From the NCBI GenBank assembly GCA_030180135.1, contig CM058232.1, positions 62,083,330-62,147,329 on the forward strand: DNA of 64,000 nt, given 5' to 3'. Below are positions 10,884 to 22,393 of this stretch, piece by piece (position 1 is the stretch's first letter; every line of letters starts with the position of its first letter). The notes beneath the pieces are model-generated. The model saw only the letters and a program-made list of their open reading frames with translations. It was not told the DNA's origin and made no database searches. Origin of the DNA: Orychophragmus violaceus (Eukaryota > Streptophyta > Magnoliopsida > Brassicales > Brassicaceae). The translations under genes and the position numbers were made by a program.

Positions 10884-11285
10884 ATCATATAAATTATTAA
10901 CAACATCGAACATATTTTCCTCTTTGATTTCGTGCAGTTACCCTAATCCTCTTCCGACATAGTACTCAAACGAGCACCAATCTTTCGATCGCTTCTAACT
11001 CTCCTTCACTCTTTTTCTATAACTATTAAGAACGTTTTAAGTTTTGATTCCTTAAAACCAGTGTAAAGATTGCTAAGCGTTTGATTTCTATTTTAAGGGT
11101 TAACTTCGATTAAAAATTTTGTTAATATATAATATTACAACTTATACATGTTTATTAGAAGTTGAGAAAAAGCGATTATACACTTTAAATATTGCAAGTA
11201 TAGATTAGCTTTGAAACCGGTACACCTACCACAAACAGGTAAAATATAACCAAACTATATTATATTATTATTACCACATCATATT
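10884..11285. other. AT-rich stretch without recognised features
   Basis: About 400 bp with no open frame, no transposon terminus and no tandem repeat that I can support. Confidence 0.5.
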
Positions 11286-11704
11286 ATATGATATGACCCA
11301 AACCCGACTACTTTGCGACACAAATAATGAGTTGCATATTAGTCGTTACAATAGCGACAAATAAACGACTTTGTTACTACCATACACGAAGTAGCAAATT
11401 AGTCGTCCATATAGTGACTAATTTGCGATTTTTCTACGACTCTTCACATCAGACGCAAACTAGTCGCCATATTACCGATTAACCTGCGACTACTGTTTCC
11501 GGTCTCGACAATGGTCGTTAATCAGTCGTACATCGGCGCCTAAATTGTCGACAATCATTTTTGGTCATATATTAGCGACTAATACACGCCCATATATATG
11601 TTGTCGCAAAATAGATGCAATAGTGTCTCCAAATAGTCTCCAAATGTTACGACTACAAGTATAGTCGCAAGATCCAATCGCAAAAACGCTGTTTTCTTGT
11701 AGTG
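11286..11704. mobile_element. CACTA-1: one end of a CACTA transposon
   Basis: The segment ends TTTTCTTGTAGTG, the reverse complement of the plant CACTA terminus CACTACAAGAAAA. Upstream are many short subterminal repeats of TAGTCG, CGACTA and GCGAC in both directions, typical of transposase-binding subterminal arrays. The other end is not visible and was probably separated by the Gypsy-T insertion. Its right flank, after removing CACTA-2, is the Copia-D remnant starting TACATTCTGC. Confidence 0.6.
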
Positions 11705-12479
11705 TACACTACAAGAAAAATCTCTATTCTTAGAACACGAAAAACGCCATGGTATATATATGATGGCGTTTTTGAAAATGCTATGTCTGCCCCAGCTATA
11801 ATAGGTAGGCCAGATACGATAGCATTTTTTTGTCTGTGCTATAATATCGTTAACTATAATAGCGATACTTTTTCTTGCTATTACTGGATATAGTTTATGA
11901 TAGCTTTAATTTGTGATGCTATATATACATCATTTTATAGCATTGCTAAATTGCTCTAATAAATATTATATTAACTATATTTATAAATTATAATCAATTA
12001 AATTTATATTAATATATATATATATATTGGAAATTTTAATTCAAAATATGATTTTCATTAATAATCTAAAATATCTCTTACACAAAAATCATAAAAACAC
12101 ATATCTAAAATTCCTACACAAACATCATAAAAACACATATCTATACACAAATGTGATTGCTAAATATACGCTTCTTCATTCTCTGCATCCTCATCAGCTT
12201 CACCATGGGCTGTAACTTGACCCTCCCACCACAGTTGTTCTGTAGATAAATTGAAAGGGCGTTAGAAACTAAAGTTCCAATGATTTGGGCTTATGAATGA
12301 AACCAAATGATTACTCCAACTTCTCAGCGTGGTATTTTTCTTCCACATCCGATTCCTTCAAAAACCTGCAAAGCGATCGAAACACACAAGATTTAACTAC
12401 ACTTACAACACTCTTCATGGCTGGAATCCTTGTAATACTACAACTACTGTGTGAGTGGCGAAAAGACAACTCACAATGG

Positions 12480-13196
12480 CAGTCACAACCGGTTAACTCA
12501 ATAACTGTGCTGTCTATTGATGGTATGACACCAAAAGATATCAGGGAAGTGGATAAACAAGCTTCAGGCCCAAGAGACTGAGAATTAACCACACCACACT
12601 CATTAGACTCGTTTACACATAGCTAACATAAGAAGAAGAGAACCACTGGGAAAAAAACTCACTTTTTGGATGAAGTCTAGAATAGCTTCGTCTGTGACTT
12701 TGTTCCCATCTTGGTCAGTGACATTAAATACTACAAAGTGCAGAGAGAAGATGAGACTCAATTCCTTGTTCACAAGTAAAGGAGACTAAAAAGAGAGCAT
12801 TGAAAAATAGAAGCATACCATCCATGAACCAACCACCATCAGAGGATATGTAAGCTTTGGTGATAGTGAGGATTTGTACAACTTCAAGAATAATCCCATA
12901 TTCATTTGGACTATCAACCTGAGAAACATCACAAACTAAAAGAATATGTATAAGAAAACAAAAACTCTTATAGATTTAGATGATATAACCGCAAGAGTGA
13001 ACAAAAAGGAAAGTACCCTTATCACAGTTGCCTTCTTGCACGAGTCATTATGAATCACAACCCTAAACAGAGGTTTTATCCAAAGCCGCATCAGAGATTT
13101 ATTATTTAAATGGTTTATATTGAAAAAAGAACAATTTAGTAATACCTGGGTGGATTCATTCTTCTAATGAGTTTCTCATACTCATCATCCAGTAAG
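12480..13196 (-). pseudogene. Captured ACR-like gene fragment (ACT domain repeat protein), five exons
   Basis: On the minus strand, exon-like pieces with GT/AG borders read in order: DDEYEKLIRRMNPP (13196-13146), VVIHNDSCKKATVI (about 13062-13013), VDSPNEYGIILEVVQ plus AYISSDGGWFMD (about 12920-12823), FNVTDQDGNKVTDE (about 12730-12659) and SLGPEACLSTS plus STVIELTGCD (about 12581-12485). These match the N-terminal half and first ACT domains of plant ACR proteins, thought to be amino-acid sensors. The usual TDLNL stretch after VVQIL is missing and the ACT domain breaks off after TGCD. Introns are kept, so the capture was of genomic DNA. Family assignment is from memory and no member number can be given. 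Confidence 0.75.
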
Positions 13197-13644
13197 TGCC
13201 TAAGTGGGAGTTAAAACAATACCAAACCAAGGCCAATGATAGCTATATGTTGCAGTGTTTTCTCCCATTCTGCGAGAGAGATAACAATTCATGTTACTGC
13301 AATGTTGAATGCGAGAAGAAGAGATTCTACATAGGAATGAGAAAGAATTAAATGCACCAAACAAAGCATACAATGCTGCGAAAACCGCCTGCATAGCTCG
13401 CATTGTGTTAGTGAGGCTGGGTTACTATTTTACAGAAACAGAAAAAAGAACTAGAGACATACCACACCAACTCCAGCTACTTGCAATGGAGAAGAAACAC
13501 ATGTTAGATGATAAATCATCTCATCAAAGGCGTGTATGATCTGTTCAAGAAGCCATCTCAGAAGTCTGCATTTATAAGATTTGTCAAGCTTTTGAGAAAG
13601 AATTCAAATCGAAAATAGATAGCAGAGACAAAGGGATGAGACAC

Positions 13645-13815
13645 TTATCTGAGCAACTGAATGTCATGGCGGATTTCTCTGTCTTTTCCAGTTGCTTTCC
13701 AGTAGCCTTTGTTAGTTGCTCGGTTCATTCTTGCGCTGTTTCCATACTTCTTATCTAACGCGCTGTAGAAGTACCATTCCTGGTCCCTTGTCTTCAACCT
13801 CGAATACACTGTATC
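13645..13815 (-). pseudogene. Captured NAC transcription factor fragment
   Basis: The minus strand reads SRLKTRDQEWYFYSALDKK, then YGNSARMNRATNKGYWKATGK and DREIRH. This is the C/D subdomain part of the NAC DNA-binding domain (EWYFxSxxDKKY, RxNRAT..GYWKATGKD). It stops right after DREIRH, in an unrelated DIQLLR tail and a stop codon, and has no N-terminal LPPGFRF part here. It lies upstream of the ACR exons on the same strand inside CACTA-2, so a chimeric transcript is conceivable. Confidence 0.8.
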
Positions 13816-14616
13816 AAACACAACACGACAGAAGGAAAAAAAAACCAAACTTGAGATACTCAGACACGCAACAACAAACTTTCATGTCCTGAAACACAAG
13901 CAAACTAATGCAGAATCACAAGTTGGCCTCAAGGAATCTGAAATACACAAGGAAAAAAATGAAACCGGACTTAATAACACTAAAAGAAACTTCACATGAT
14001 AAACACAGAACAAACAAACTTCATTCCCTGAAACACAAGCAAACAAAACTGACGCACAAGCCAGACTCGAAAACACTGTAACACACACAACACAGCAGAA
14101 GAGAAAATCAAACCAGACATAACAACACCAAACTTAAGATGAGATTTAGGGACAGAAACTTATCTCAGTGAGTTAAGAGTTGAGATCGAACAACCCAGAA
14201 CTCATCATCAGTGGACAAGATCTTCAAAGAGGAAGATAGATCGATTTAAAATAGTTGAAGGAACAAGGAAGTCAGACCCTTACCTCTCTATCTCGGGTAT
14301 GTAAAGAGGTTAGGTAAAATCGAACAACCCATAACTTGTCTCATACATGGAATCGATCTACAGGAAGAAGAAGTGTTAGAATTTGAAATCGTTTGGCTAG
14401 GTCTTTAAAATGAAGATGAATCGGTTTATCAATAGCTGAAAGAACAAGGAGCTAGACACTTACTTTGTCAAGATCGAGTGTTGTATTAGAAGCTAAGAGG
14501 CTTCACGGCCACACGCAGAAGAAATCCGAAATGAAACAAAAAGGGGTTAGCAAAAGAGAAATGAAAATCGACCCATACATGACTGAGAAACCTAAAGGAA
14601 GAGGAGATTGAAGCTT

Positions 14617-14688
14617 TACCTGAGTTGTCTCAGCTCGCGGTATGAAGGGGATGAGCTCAAGATCGATTTTCCAACCAAAAATCGCCAT
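14617..14688 (-). other. Possible first exon of a chimeric transcript in CACTA-2
   Basis: The minus strand has an ATG followed by about 24 codons (MAIFGWKIDLELIPF...AETTQ) and then GTAAAG, a good splice donor. It lies upstream of the NAC and ACR pieces on the same strand, after a purine-rich 5' UTR-like stretch. I do not recognise the peptide. The call rests on position and the donor only. Confidence 0.25.
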
Positions 14689-15118
14689 GGCTGTCGCCGA
14701 AAGAGAGTGAGAGAGCAGCTTAACTGAGAGGAAGCTGTGGAAGAGAGGAAATTAGGGTTTGTGTGAAGAGGAGGAAGGCTCTAGAAGAGAGGAAGAAGAA
14801 GGCGAGAGTTGAGAAACTGAGAGGAAGAAGACTGAGATCTGTTCAAAAAAAAAAAAGTCTATCCTGTGGATAAGGAAGAGGGGAAAAATAGTTTTGGCAA
14901 AAATCCAAAAAAAACGCGGATAAATTTTAAGTGTTACCGCCCATAATAGAAATTAGGCTCGAAACTCATTTTTTTGTTTCCCGCTTATTAAAATTTCGGG
15001 TTAGCATTGATAAAATACTATAATAAAGTATCACAATTCAACAAACACTCTGTAATAGCACTTAGAGAAACCGTGCTATTGTAATGTGCTATTAATATCC
15101 AGTTTTTTTGTAGTGGTA

Positions 15119-16495
15119 CATTCTGCTCACGGATAGAGGTGAGTCTGAATGTTATGAAGAGGCAATGCAAGTTGATGAATCAATTAAGTTTGAGCTTGCA
15201 ATGAATGATGAGATGGACTTGCTAATGTTCAATCACATGTGAAAACATCATTTCTTCACGGTGATTTGGATGAAGAAATTTATATGAAGCAACCAGAAGG
15301 TTTAGAGGTCAAAGGGAAAGAAAGTCTGGGGTGCAAGCTTAAAAGGAGTTTGAAAGGCTAAAAACAAGCTCCAAGACAGTGGTATAAAAGGTTTGACAGC
15401 TTTATAAAGGGGCTGGTTTCCTGAGATGTGAAGCTGACCACTATTGTTACTTCAAGAGGCTTGAAGAGTCCTACTTTATATTGCTCATGTATTTTGATGA
15501 CATGCTGATAGTGGTAGCAGATTTGGATGAGATCAATAACTTGAAGGCAAAACTCTCGGAAGAGTTTGTGATGAAAGACCTAGGGGAAGCAAAATAAATT
15601 GTTGGGATGAGAATTAGTAGAAGCAAGAGGGTCTTAAGTTATCACAAGAGTAGTATGTGAAGAAAGTCTCCAAGAGGTTTAATATGGATGACGTGAAGAC
15701 ATTTAAAACTCCCCTGGCAAGTCAATTTCGGTTATCCAAAGATCAATCCCCGGTTACCGAAGACGAGATGACATACATGGATAGAGTTCCATGTTCTCCT
15801 TCTATTGGCAGCATGATGTACGCGATGGTATGTACAAAGCCAGGCATTGCACATGCAATGGGAGTCGTTAGTAGGTTTATAAGAAATCCTGGAAAGGAGC
15901 ATTGGGAAGTTGTTAAGTAGATTTTAAGGTATCTGAAGGGAAATCCAAGTTTATCGCTATGTTTTAAGAAGTCAGAGATTGGATTTCAGGGATATGTTGA
16001 TGATGACAATGGAGGTGGCATTGACATTATGAAGAGTATATTCGGGTATGTTTACACTTTTGGTGGTACTGCAATTTGTTGGGTTTCAAAGTTGCAGAAA
16101 ATTGTAGCTCTATCAAGCTGTGAAGCTGAGTATGTTTCGGTGACAGAGGCAACAAAGGAGATGATGAGGTTACAGTCATTTCTATAAGAGCTAGGTCATG
16201 ACCAAGAGAAAAGGGTATTGTACTGTGACAGTAAGAGTGCCATTGACTTGGCAAAGAATCCAGTTTACCATGCTCGGACGAGGCACATAAAACTTTGGTA
16301 TCATTTAATCAAATCGTCTTTAGATGAAGTGTTGGTGCTTGAGAAAATCCCATGAAACAAGAACCCGGCATACATGTAAACGAGGTCGTGCCGTATGATA
16401 CGTTGAGGTAATGTGTAACCTCGGTTGGCTTGTTAGAGCAAAAAGCACCGAAGACTTGCTACATTGATCAAGGTGTGAAAACAAATTAAAATCGG
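15119..16495 (+). pseudogene. Copia-D reverse transcriptase/RNase H pseudogene
   Basis: Readable Copia pieces include FLHGDLDEEIYMKQPEGL near 15250-15305, YFDDMLI (the YVDD position, V changed to F) near 15490-15510, FNMDDVKTFKTPLASQF near 15680-15730, and the RNase H pieces ALSSCEAEYVSVTEA near 16110-16150 and LYCDSKSAIDLAKNP near 16215-16260. This is the TNT1-like arrangement. Several stops and frameshifts interrupt it, and the start of pol is missing. Confidence 0.8.
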
Positions 16496-16510
16496 TCTTC
16501 AAGTGGGAGA

Positions 16511-16947
16511 TTTTTAGTCAAAAGTGACGGCTAAAAAATATTTAGGTGGCTAGACGGTGCACGTGTATGGTGGGAGAAAGTGGAGAAATCAAAAGGGAAG
16601 GGTTACTTAATTTTAGTCAACATTTGTTGGCTCCTACTTGATCTCAAACCCCCTATAAATACCAAGGCAAGGAGTATCTCAAAATCATCCCATAACAAAA
16701 ACAAAAAGAGAGAAGAAAGAAAGAAAACACAAATCTTTGTAAGAAAATTTAGTATAATTTTCTTGAGTGTAATCAGATTTTGGGTGTGAGTTGAGAGTGT
16801 TGTAATTTCCTAGTTATTAATATAAAGATATGTAGAACGTCCAAAGATGTAGGCAACATTTGGCCGAACTTCGTTAACAAATTTGTGTGTATTTTCTTCG
16901 GTCGCTTATATCTGGTTTTCAATAAAATTTGAGTTTATTTCCTAACA
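16511..16947 (+). repeat. 3' LTR of Copia-D
   Basis: It begins directly after the purine tract as TTTTTAGTCAAAAG (a decayed TGTTAG start is likely) and ends TTTCCTAACA. A CTATAAATA box lies at about 16653-16661. No 5' partner is in the window. Confidence 0.65.
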
Positions 16948-18280
16948 ATTAATGGTAAACTATAACTTAGGTCTTGTCTAACAGTGAGTAAGATTTCCAA
17001 AATGTGTTACAATACCAAAGAAATCTATATATGAAAAGTAAAATTTAGCCAACACATGAAAATAACACGATTATTGAAATCCTATGCACACAAGCAAATA
17101 TTTATTGGAACTTACCGTTAGGGTAAGGATCATAAACCAATGCATCCAATATATTTGGAATCGATTGGAAACCATGAAATGACATCGAGGGAGATTATCG
17201 TAAATGAGAGATAACTTAGTCTTTGAATTGAATATGAACTTGAATTTATGAGGAGTCAAGGAATCATAATCTTGTGCAAGCATGACTTGAGCATCTCCAA
17301 GGCGAAACCAACGACCCTTGCACCAAAATGAAAACCAGAATAGTTCCAAATTAAAGGCATGAACAGTTGCCTTGATACGGATACCATAAATCAAAGCGGT
17401 TAGGGTTTGTACAAACATGCAACAATCAACAACCAAAACTCCAAAATTACATTTTAATGAGGATACCCGAGATTACCTCTTCATCGTAGAAGATCATAGA
17501 GACTTTGAGAACGCCATTTTAAAATACAAATCCAAATACGAATGAGGAACACCCTTAAATCCCAAAGAGGTGGGAATGTTGGTTAATATGAGATACTCGC
17601 CTAAAAACTTGCACACCATGGTTTCAGAGGGTATCATTTTCTTCGTCTTTCAATCTTGAGAAACTAAAGCTTCTTAGTTAAGACTTATAGAGAGAAAATG
17701 AATCGTCTAGCAAGTCTAATGGTTGCTACCATATATTAATTTTCTTAGTTTTTCCACTTTTTATTAGAAAATAAATGTGTTTGGACCTCAACGACCTAAT
17801 TCCACTTTTTTAATCTTCAATCCCAAATAAATCACTGCTATTCTTAAAATCATCAACGGCCTAAATATAAAACAACAAATATCTATGAAATACTATGAAT
17901 TTACAAAACTAAAATATTTGTCAACTTGGAAAGCGTTAAACTATGTAATTTTGATAAATTTGGTTATGAGATAGATTGTAGTAACTATTGAATATCTGAA
18001 TTGAAATTTTAAGAAAACCAAATTCTATTTTAAATACTTATAGGTTAAAATTGTTTTCTTGCAATTTTTGAGTGAAATAGATTATAGTAAATAGTGATTT
18101 ATGGTTTTTTATTAATTGATTTATTCTTGATTGGTTATGCTTTTTATTCATACAAAAAAAATGGATCAAAATTTCGAATAATAATACCTAACATAATACC
18201 ATAAAGTAAAAGATTAAAAAGTCAAAAATACAAAAATGCAAATCATTACCAAGAAGGCAACACGAGTTCCCATTCGAAAA
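16948..18280. other. AT-rich intergenic DNA
   Basis: No supported gene. A minus-strand open stretch of 121 codons at 17071-17436 and a continuation near 17500-17620 look somewhat protein-like, with plausible splice sites, but match nothing that I recognise. Confidence 0.45.
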
Positions 18281-18599
18281 AATATTCATGACCTGAACTA
18301 AGATCTAGTGGGTTTGGTAAAAGGAGCCCTAAAAATAAAATATAATATTAGTAATTATAAACAATTTTTACATTTAAATAAAAAATTAAAAGTTAAAAAT
18401 ATATACTACTCTTTATAGTAAACAACATCTTCAGTATATGGATCAAATTTAAGTTGTAAGATACTGTCACAATCGTGAACAAATGGAGTATCTAAATTCA
18501 AAAATAAAAACAAAATAAACATAACACTAACACATTGGACATCAAAAAAAAGGTAATATGTTGCGAGAAATTTTAGAAATCGATTTTGACTTACTTTCA

Positions 18600-19190
18600 C
18601 TATAATGTACCCGCTAAAACTTCAATACGGCAACAGTCTCAAAGTTACCAATGGAATGCCAATATTCATAAAACTTGAAAGCCAATTTTTTCCCTAGTAA
18701 TGCATCTTACAAATTTGCCACCAGAGCACAAATAATATAAGTATTTCATGGGATACAAGAGTATAAATATTTATATATTTGAAAATATGTTATCATAAAT
18801 AATAGAAACTTACTATATTTCTCTAATGTGAAACTCAATCGTTTTGGCATAATTTGGTGAGTGTATGTGCTCTGCGATCCAATCATTGTATGGATTTTTC
18901 ATGTCTCCAAATTAGTATTTAATTCCAACTAAATTTTAAAAACAAAAAAAACTAAGAAGGTTAATAAAATGCAAACATCGCACGATTTTGTTATCCTAAG
19001 AAATTTCAACATGCATAGGAATTAAATTACCAATCATGTACATTGTAGAAGATTCGCGATTTACAATCTTGTGCATGCCAATAAAACTATAAAATGGATT
19101 CGGACTTATCGTTTCACAGTTTGTAATGAGTGTGTTCTTGCCCATGAAGATATATCTTAGTGATTGTATTTCTAACATCATTTTGACAAT
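18600..19190 (-). pseudogene. Decayed RPA-like OB-fold gene
   Basis: Minus-strand pieces read TISPNPFYSFIGMHKIVN (19181-18996 block), AKTIEFHIRE (about 18860-18820) and KLAFKFYEYWHSIGNFE plus TVAVLKF.RVHYSES (about 18690-18600), with intron-like AT-rich DNA between. The order (PFYSF strand, FELRD-like strand, LW.K.A-like helix, VVVLQF.RV strand) fits the RPA1-like/DUF223 family, the same family as the fragment at 10380-10883. A stop lies inside the last piece. Short exon relics may continue to about 18406. Confidence 0.4.
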
Positions 19191-20740
19191 GCATTTGAAT
19201 CACCTCAAAATTTTCAATAAATTTTCATTGACCTTCTTGAATATGCCACAAGTATAGGGTTCCAAACAACCTATATGTGATGTTTTATTGGAATTTGAAA
19301 CTACATTTGAATTTTTTTTTTTTTTTTTGACAAACATTTGAAAAATTAAAAACAGAAAATAATTATTACTAGAAAACAATAAAAAAGATATAGAACCTTA
19401 TATAAAACTTTTACCCATTCATCACATAGGATCACATGAAATCTTTTCTCATGAAGAAAAACATTTGTGAACCATCTTTTTATTGTCTTGATTTGCACTC
19501 TCCAATTTTTTCTAGTTTTACCAACCTCCCAGAGTACGGAAAAAACTTATATTGTTTTATGTTTGGTTTTCAAAATTTATTGATAGTAACAGAGAGAGAC
19601 GATCTAGAGAATTTTTTGAATAACATATATATGGAAAATATATATATATATATAAGGGAATATGAATGGATTTAGGTGTGGTTGTTACCACCAATAAATT
19701 TTCGAATGGTTTTGAAAGTTATTAAGAAAACTGAAATATGTAAATAACCAATTTAATGCATAAAAATAAATATTATAAATAAATTATATAAATACAATCA
19801 AATCAATATTACCCATCAAGAAACAAATTAGGAATTTTTTTAATAGGGATTTTATAAATATACCATATTTATTCATAGTGATTTCTGTTTTAAAAAATCA
19901 TTAAAATAGATAATAATCAAATATAAACTCATAAATATTAATACAAAATATATAATACTTCTCTTGCTTTTAATATTGACATTAAATAAGTTTGTTTTGT
20001 TTCAAATTACATGATAACATTTTCAGTTTTAAAAGTAAAATTTATCATCTTTTATATTTTATGACCATTTGAATTCTGCTTTGGAACTTATTGTTGATTG
20101 AATCTTGTTTAGGTAGATAGCTACTGATGGCTCGTTTATAAAAAAAGAAAGTAAATATAAATATTTGTTTTCTTAATCTATGTGAAATATCAGAACTAAT
20201 TCGTCGTCGGCGGCGGCGGCTAAGAATGTTTCTCATGGTGGCCTAAGTTTTCAAATCAAGTAGTCATATATTTCAAATTAAGTTGAAAATCCAAAAAAAT
20301 CTACTAAAGATGATAGAAAGATGGACTTTTCCATGTTTTAATAAAAACAATAAATCTAACATAGAAAATTAATGTCTAAATGATATATCAAGACAAGAAC
20401 TCTAAACTTTGTTGACCAAAAAAAAAAAATAACTCTAAACTTTTGAACTTTGTTTATATACTATTTAAATCAAAACATAAAATTAGTAAAACTTGTTTAG
20501 ATGTATTACTTATTTATTCTAATTGGATTACTTATTCCTTCTTTTAGTTATCAATCAAATCCAAGGTCTTCAAATTTAATAATGAGTCCTATTTTTAAAA
20601 TATAATTTAACTATCTGGTTTAAAAATATAATGTAATTTTGCTAAATAAATATTTTAAAATATTTAAAAACTTTAATAAAATTTATATCTAAGAACATGA
20701 TCAGTTACGGGTCCGTAAATTAAGCAAAATATTAGACCTA
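19191..20740. other. AT-rich intergenic DNA with simple repeats
   Basis: No supported gene. It holds a T-run at about 19312-19328, short AT dinucleotide runs near 19628-19655 and a (CGG)-type run at about 20201-20220. Confidence 0.5.
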
Positions 20741-20750
20741 AACTCGCCAA
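20741..20750 (+). repeat. LINE target-site duplication, left copy
   Basis: AACTCGCCAA lies immediately before the LINE. The identical sequence follows its poly-A tail at 22384-22393. Confidence 0.8.
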
Positions 20751-22383
20751 GGTGGAGCACGAGTGGAACGAGCTCAGGTATGCACTGGATGTCTTGGGAC
20801 AAACTTTGTAGAGAAAAAGGAGATGGTGGGATTGGATTTAGAGACTTTCGCGATGCAAACACGGCTTTTTAGCGAAACAATTGTGGAGACTAATTGATAA
20901 GCCGGATATCCTTTTTCAAAAGTTTTTAAAGGAAGATATTTTAGGAATGCGGATCCTCTTGATCCAATAAGATCATATTCAGCATCCTATGGATGGCGGA
21001 GTATCACATCGGCTAGGCCTCTGGTTAAAAAAGGACTTATCAAAAGGGTGGGAACAGGGAAGTCTATTTCAATATGGAATGACCCGTGGATACCATCCTA
21101 TCGCCCGAGACCAGCAACTCAAAAAACGGATTCTTATCATATGCTGGTTACTGTTGATCAGTTGATTGATCATCATAACCAGATGTGGAATATACAACTA
21201 ATGGAGACAGTTATAATACCAGAGGATGTGGCTTTGATTCTGAGTATCCCCTTTAGCCGGACTCGTAGATCTGATTCGTTGGGATGGTTTCCTACGAAAT
21301 CTGGAAAATACACGGTTAAATCGGGGTATCATTTGGAGAGAGATTCCACTAACAATGGCGAAGCTACACCTATTCTGGAGCCAAGTATAAAAAAACTTCA
21401 ATCTTTTTCGTGGAAGGTAAAATGTCCACCTAAGATAAGGCATTTTATATGGCAAGCATTATCAGGTTGTTTATCAGTGGCAAAAAACTTGAGGGGAAGA
21501 GGGATAAAATGTGATACTCGCTGTGCTCGGTGTGGAGTAGACGAAGAATCAATAAATCACGTCTTATTTGAATGTCCATCAGCAATTCAAACTTGGGCAC
21601 TGTCCCCAATACCGACAAACCCGGAGTTTTTTTCCCACAACATCTATCTATACGAATATGGATTATCTGTTTTGGAGATTACCCTCAGATAAGGAGATGG
21701 ATATCTATCCTTGGTTGATATGGTATATTTGGAAGAGTAGGAATGACATGGTTTATAGTCATATTGACAGGAACCCTCAGGAAACCTTAAGATTGGCAGA
21801 AACAGAATCTGTTACATGAGGAGATGCGCAGTTAAATGAGGTAAAAGAATCAATACCAGGAACACTAGGTAGAGGAAATTCTGAAATTGATTTGATACTC
21901 AATGGTCATTGGTGTTTTGTGGATGGATCTTGGAAAGATGGTGATCAGTTTTCAGGACAAGGATGGTATAGCGGTTATGACAGAGATGCAAATGTTTTGA
22001 TGGGGGCAATGAATATTAGAGCCAGTTTATCCCCACTACATGCAGAATTTAAAGCCCTGGTATGGGCTATGGAATGCAAGAAGTATCATAAAAATCAACA
22101 CATCACATTTGCAACAGACTGTTCAGAATTGGTGAAGATAGTGTCGAAACCAGAAGAATGACCAGCTTTCTCGATTCACTTAGAGGAGTTTCAAGCAAGA
22201 AAGGAGTACTTTACAACTTTTGAACTCATCCATGTATCGCGCACAAAAAATTTGATGGCAGATAGACTAGCACGGAGTGCCCGCCTAAGACCATCATATT
22301 CAATCCACGTTGGACCGGAGCCACCAAGATGGATTAGTGAAACATAGGTTTTTTTTAGTTTATCTTGTTGACAAAAAAAAAAA
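20751..22383 (+). mobile_element. 5'-truncated L1-type LINE with poly-A tail
   Basis: This 1.63-kb insertion holds only the 3' end of ORF2 and ends in about 13 A residues (22371-22383). The 10-bp duplication AACTCGCCAA flanks it. Truncation and a poly-A tail are the hallmarks of target-primed reverse transcription. Confidence 0.88.
20770..22348 (+). pseudogene. LINE ORF2 C-terminal part: RT tail, zinc-binding domain, RNase H-like domain
   Basis: After the RT tail (GDGGIGFRDFRDANTAFLAKQ, partly frameshifted, 20820-20880) an open stretch at 21048-21692 reads GTGKSISIWNDPWIP and FSWKVKCPPKIRHFIWQ. It is followed by a zinc-binding CxxC...H...C motif (CARCGVDEESINHVLFEC). A plant-type RNase H-like domain comes next (about 21892-22345), with VDGSWKDG, ASLSPLHAEFKAL, FATDCSELV and RTKNLMADRLAR. 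Stops and at least two frameshifts disrupt it. The order matches the zf-RVT and RVT_3 arrangement of plant L1 elements. Confidence 0.85.
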
Positions 22384-22393
22384 AACTCGCCAA
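22384..22393 (+). repeat. LINE target-site duplication, right copy
   Basis: AACTCGCCAA directly follows the poly-A tail and matches 20741-20750. Confidence 0.8.

Larger units (their letters stand above)
11707..15115. mobile_element. CACTA-2: complete non-autonomous CACTA carrying gene fragments
   Basis: The element starts CACTACAAGAAAAA and ends TTTTTTTGTAGTG, giving 3409 bp. It is flanked by GTA on both sides (11704-11706 and 15116-15118), the 3-bp duplication expected for CACTA. The first 250 bp and last 130 bp hold subterminal repeats of GCTAT/ATAGC type. No transposase is seen. The middle holds intron-containing exons related to ACR and NAC genes on the minus strand, so this is a gene-capturing (Pack-type) CACTA moved by a transposase from elsewhere. 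Confidence 0.85.
15117..16947 (+). mobile_element. Copia-D: 3' remnant of an old Copia element
   Basis: A decayed RT/RNase H region is followed by a polypurine tract (CAAGTGGGAGA, 16500-16510) and a 3' LTR. The family differs from Copia-A and Copia-B. The left part is missing: the sequence left of the CACTA pair is not Copia. Confidence 0.75.

Noticed and set aside
17071..17436. Minus-strand open frame of 121 codons
   Set aside because: Composition is slightly protein-like, but no motif, start context or family could be recognised. Left as unassigned.
20201..20220. CGG-type run as a possible coding or CpG feature
   Set aside because: Too short and isolated. It is a simple repeat in AT-rich DNA.
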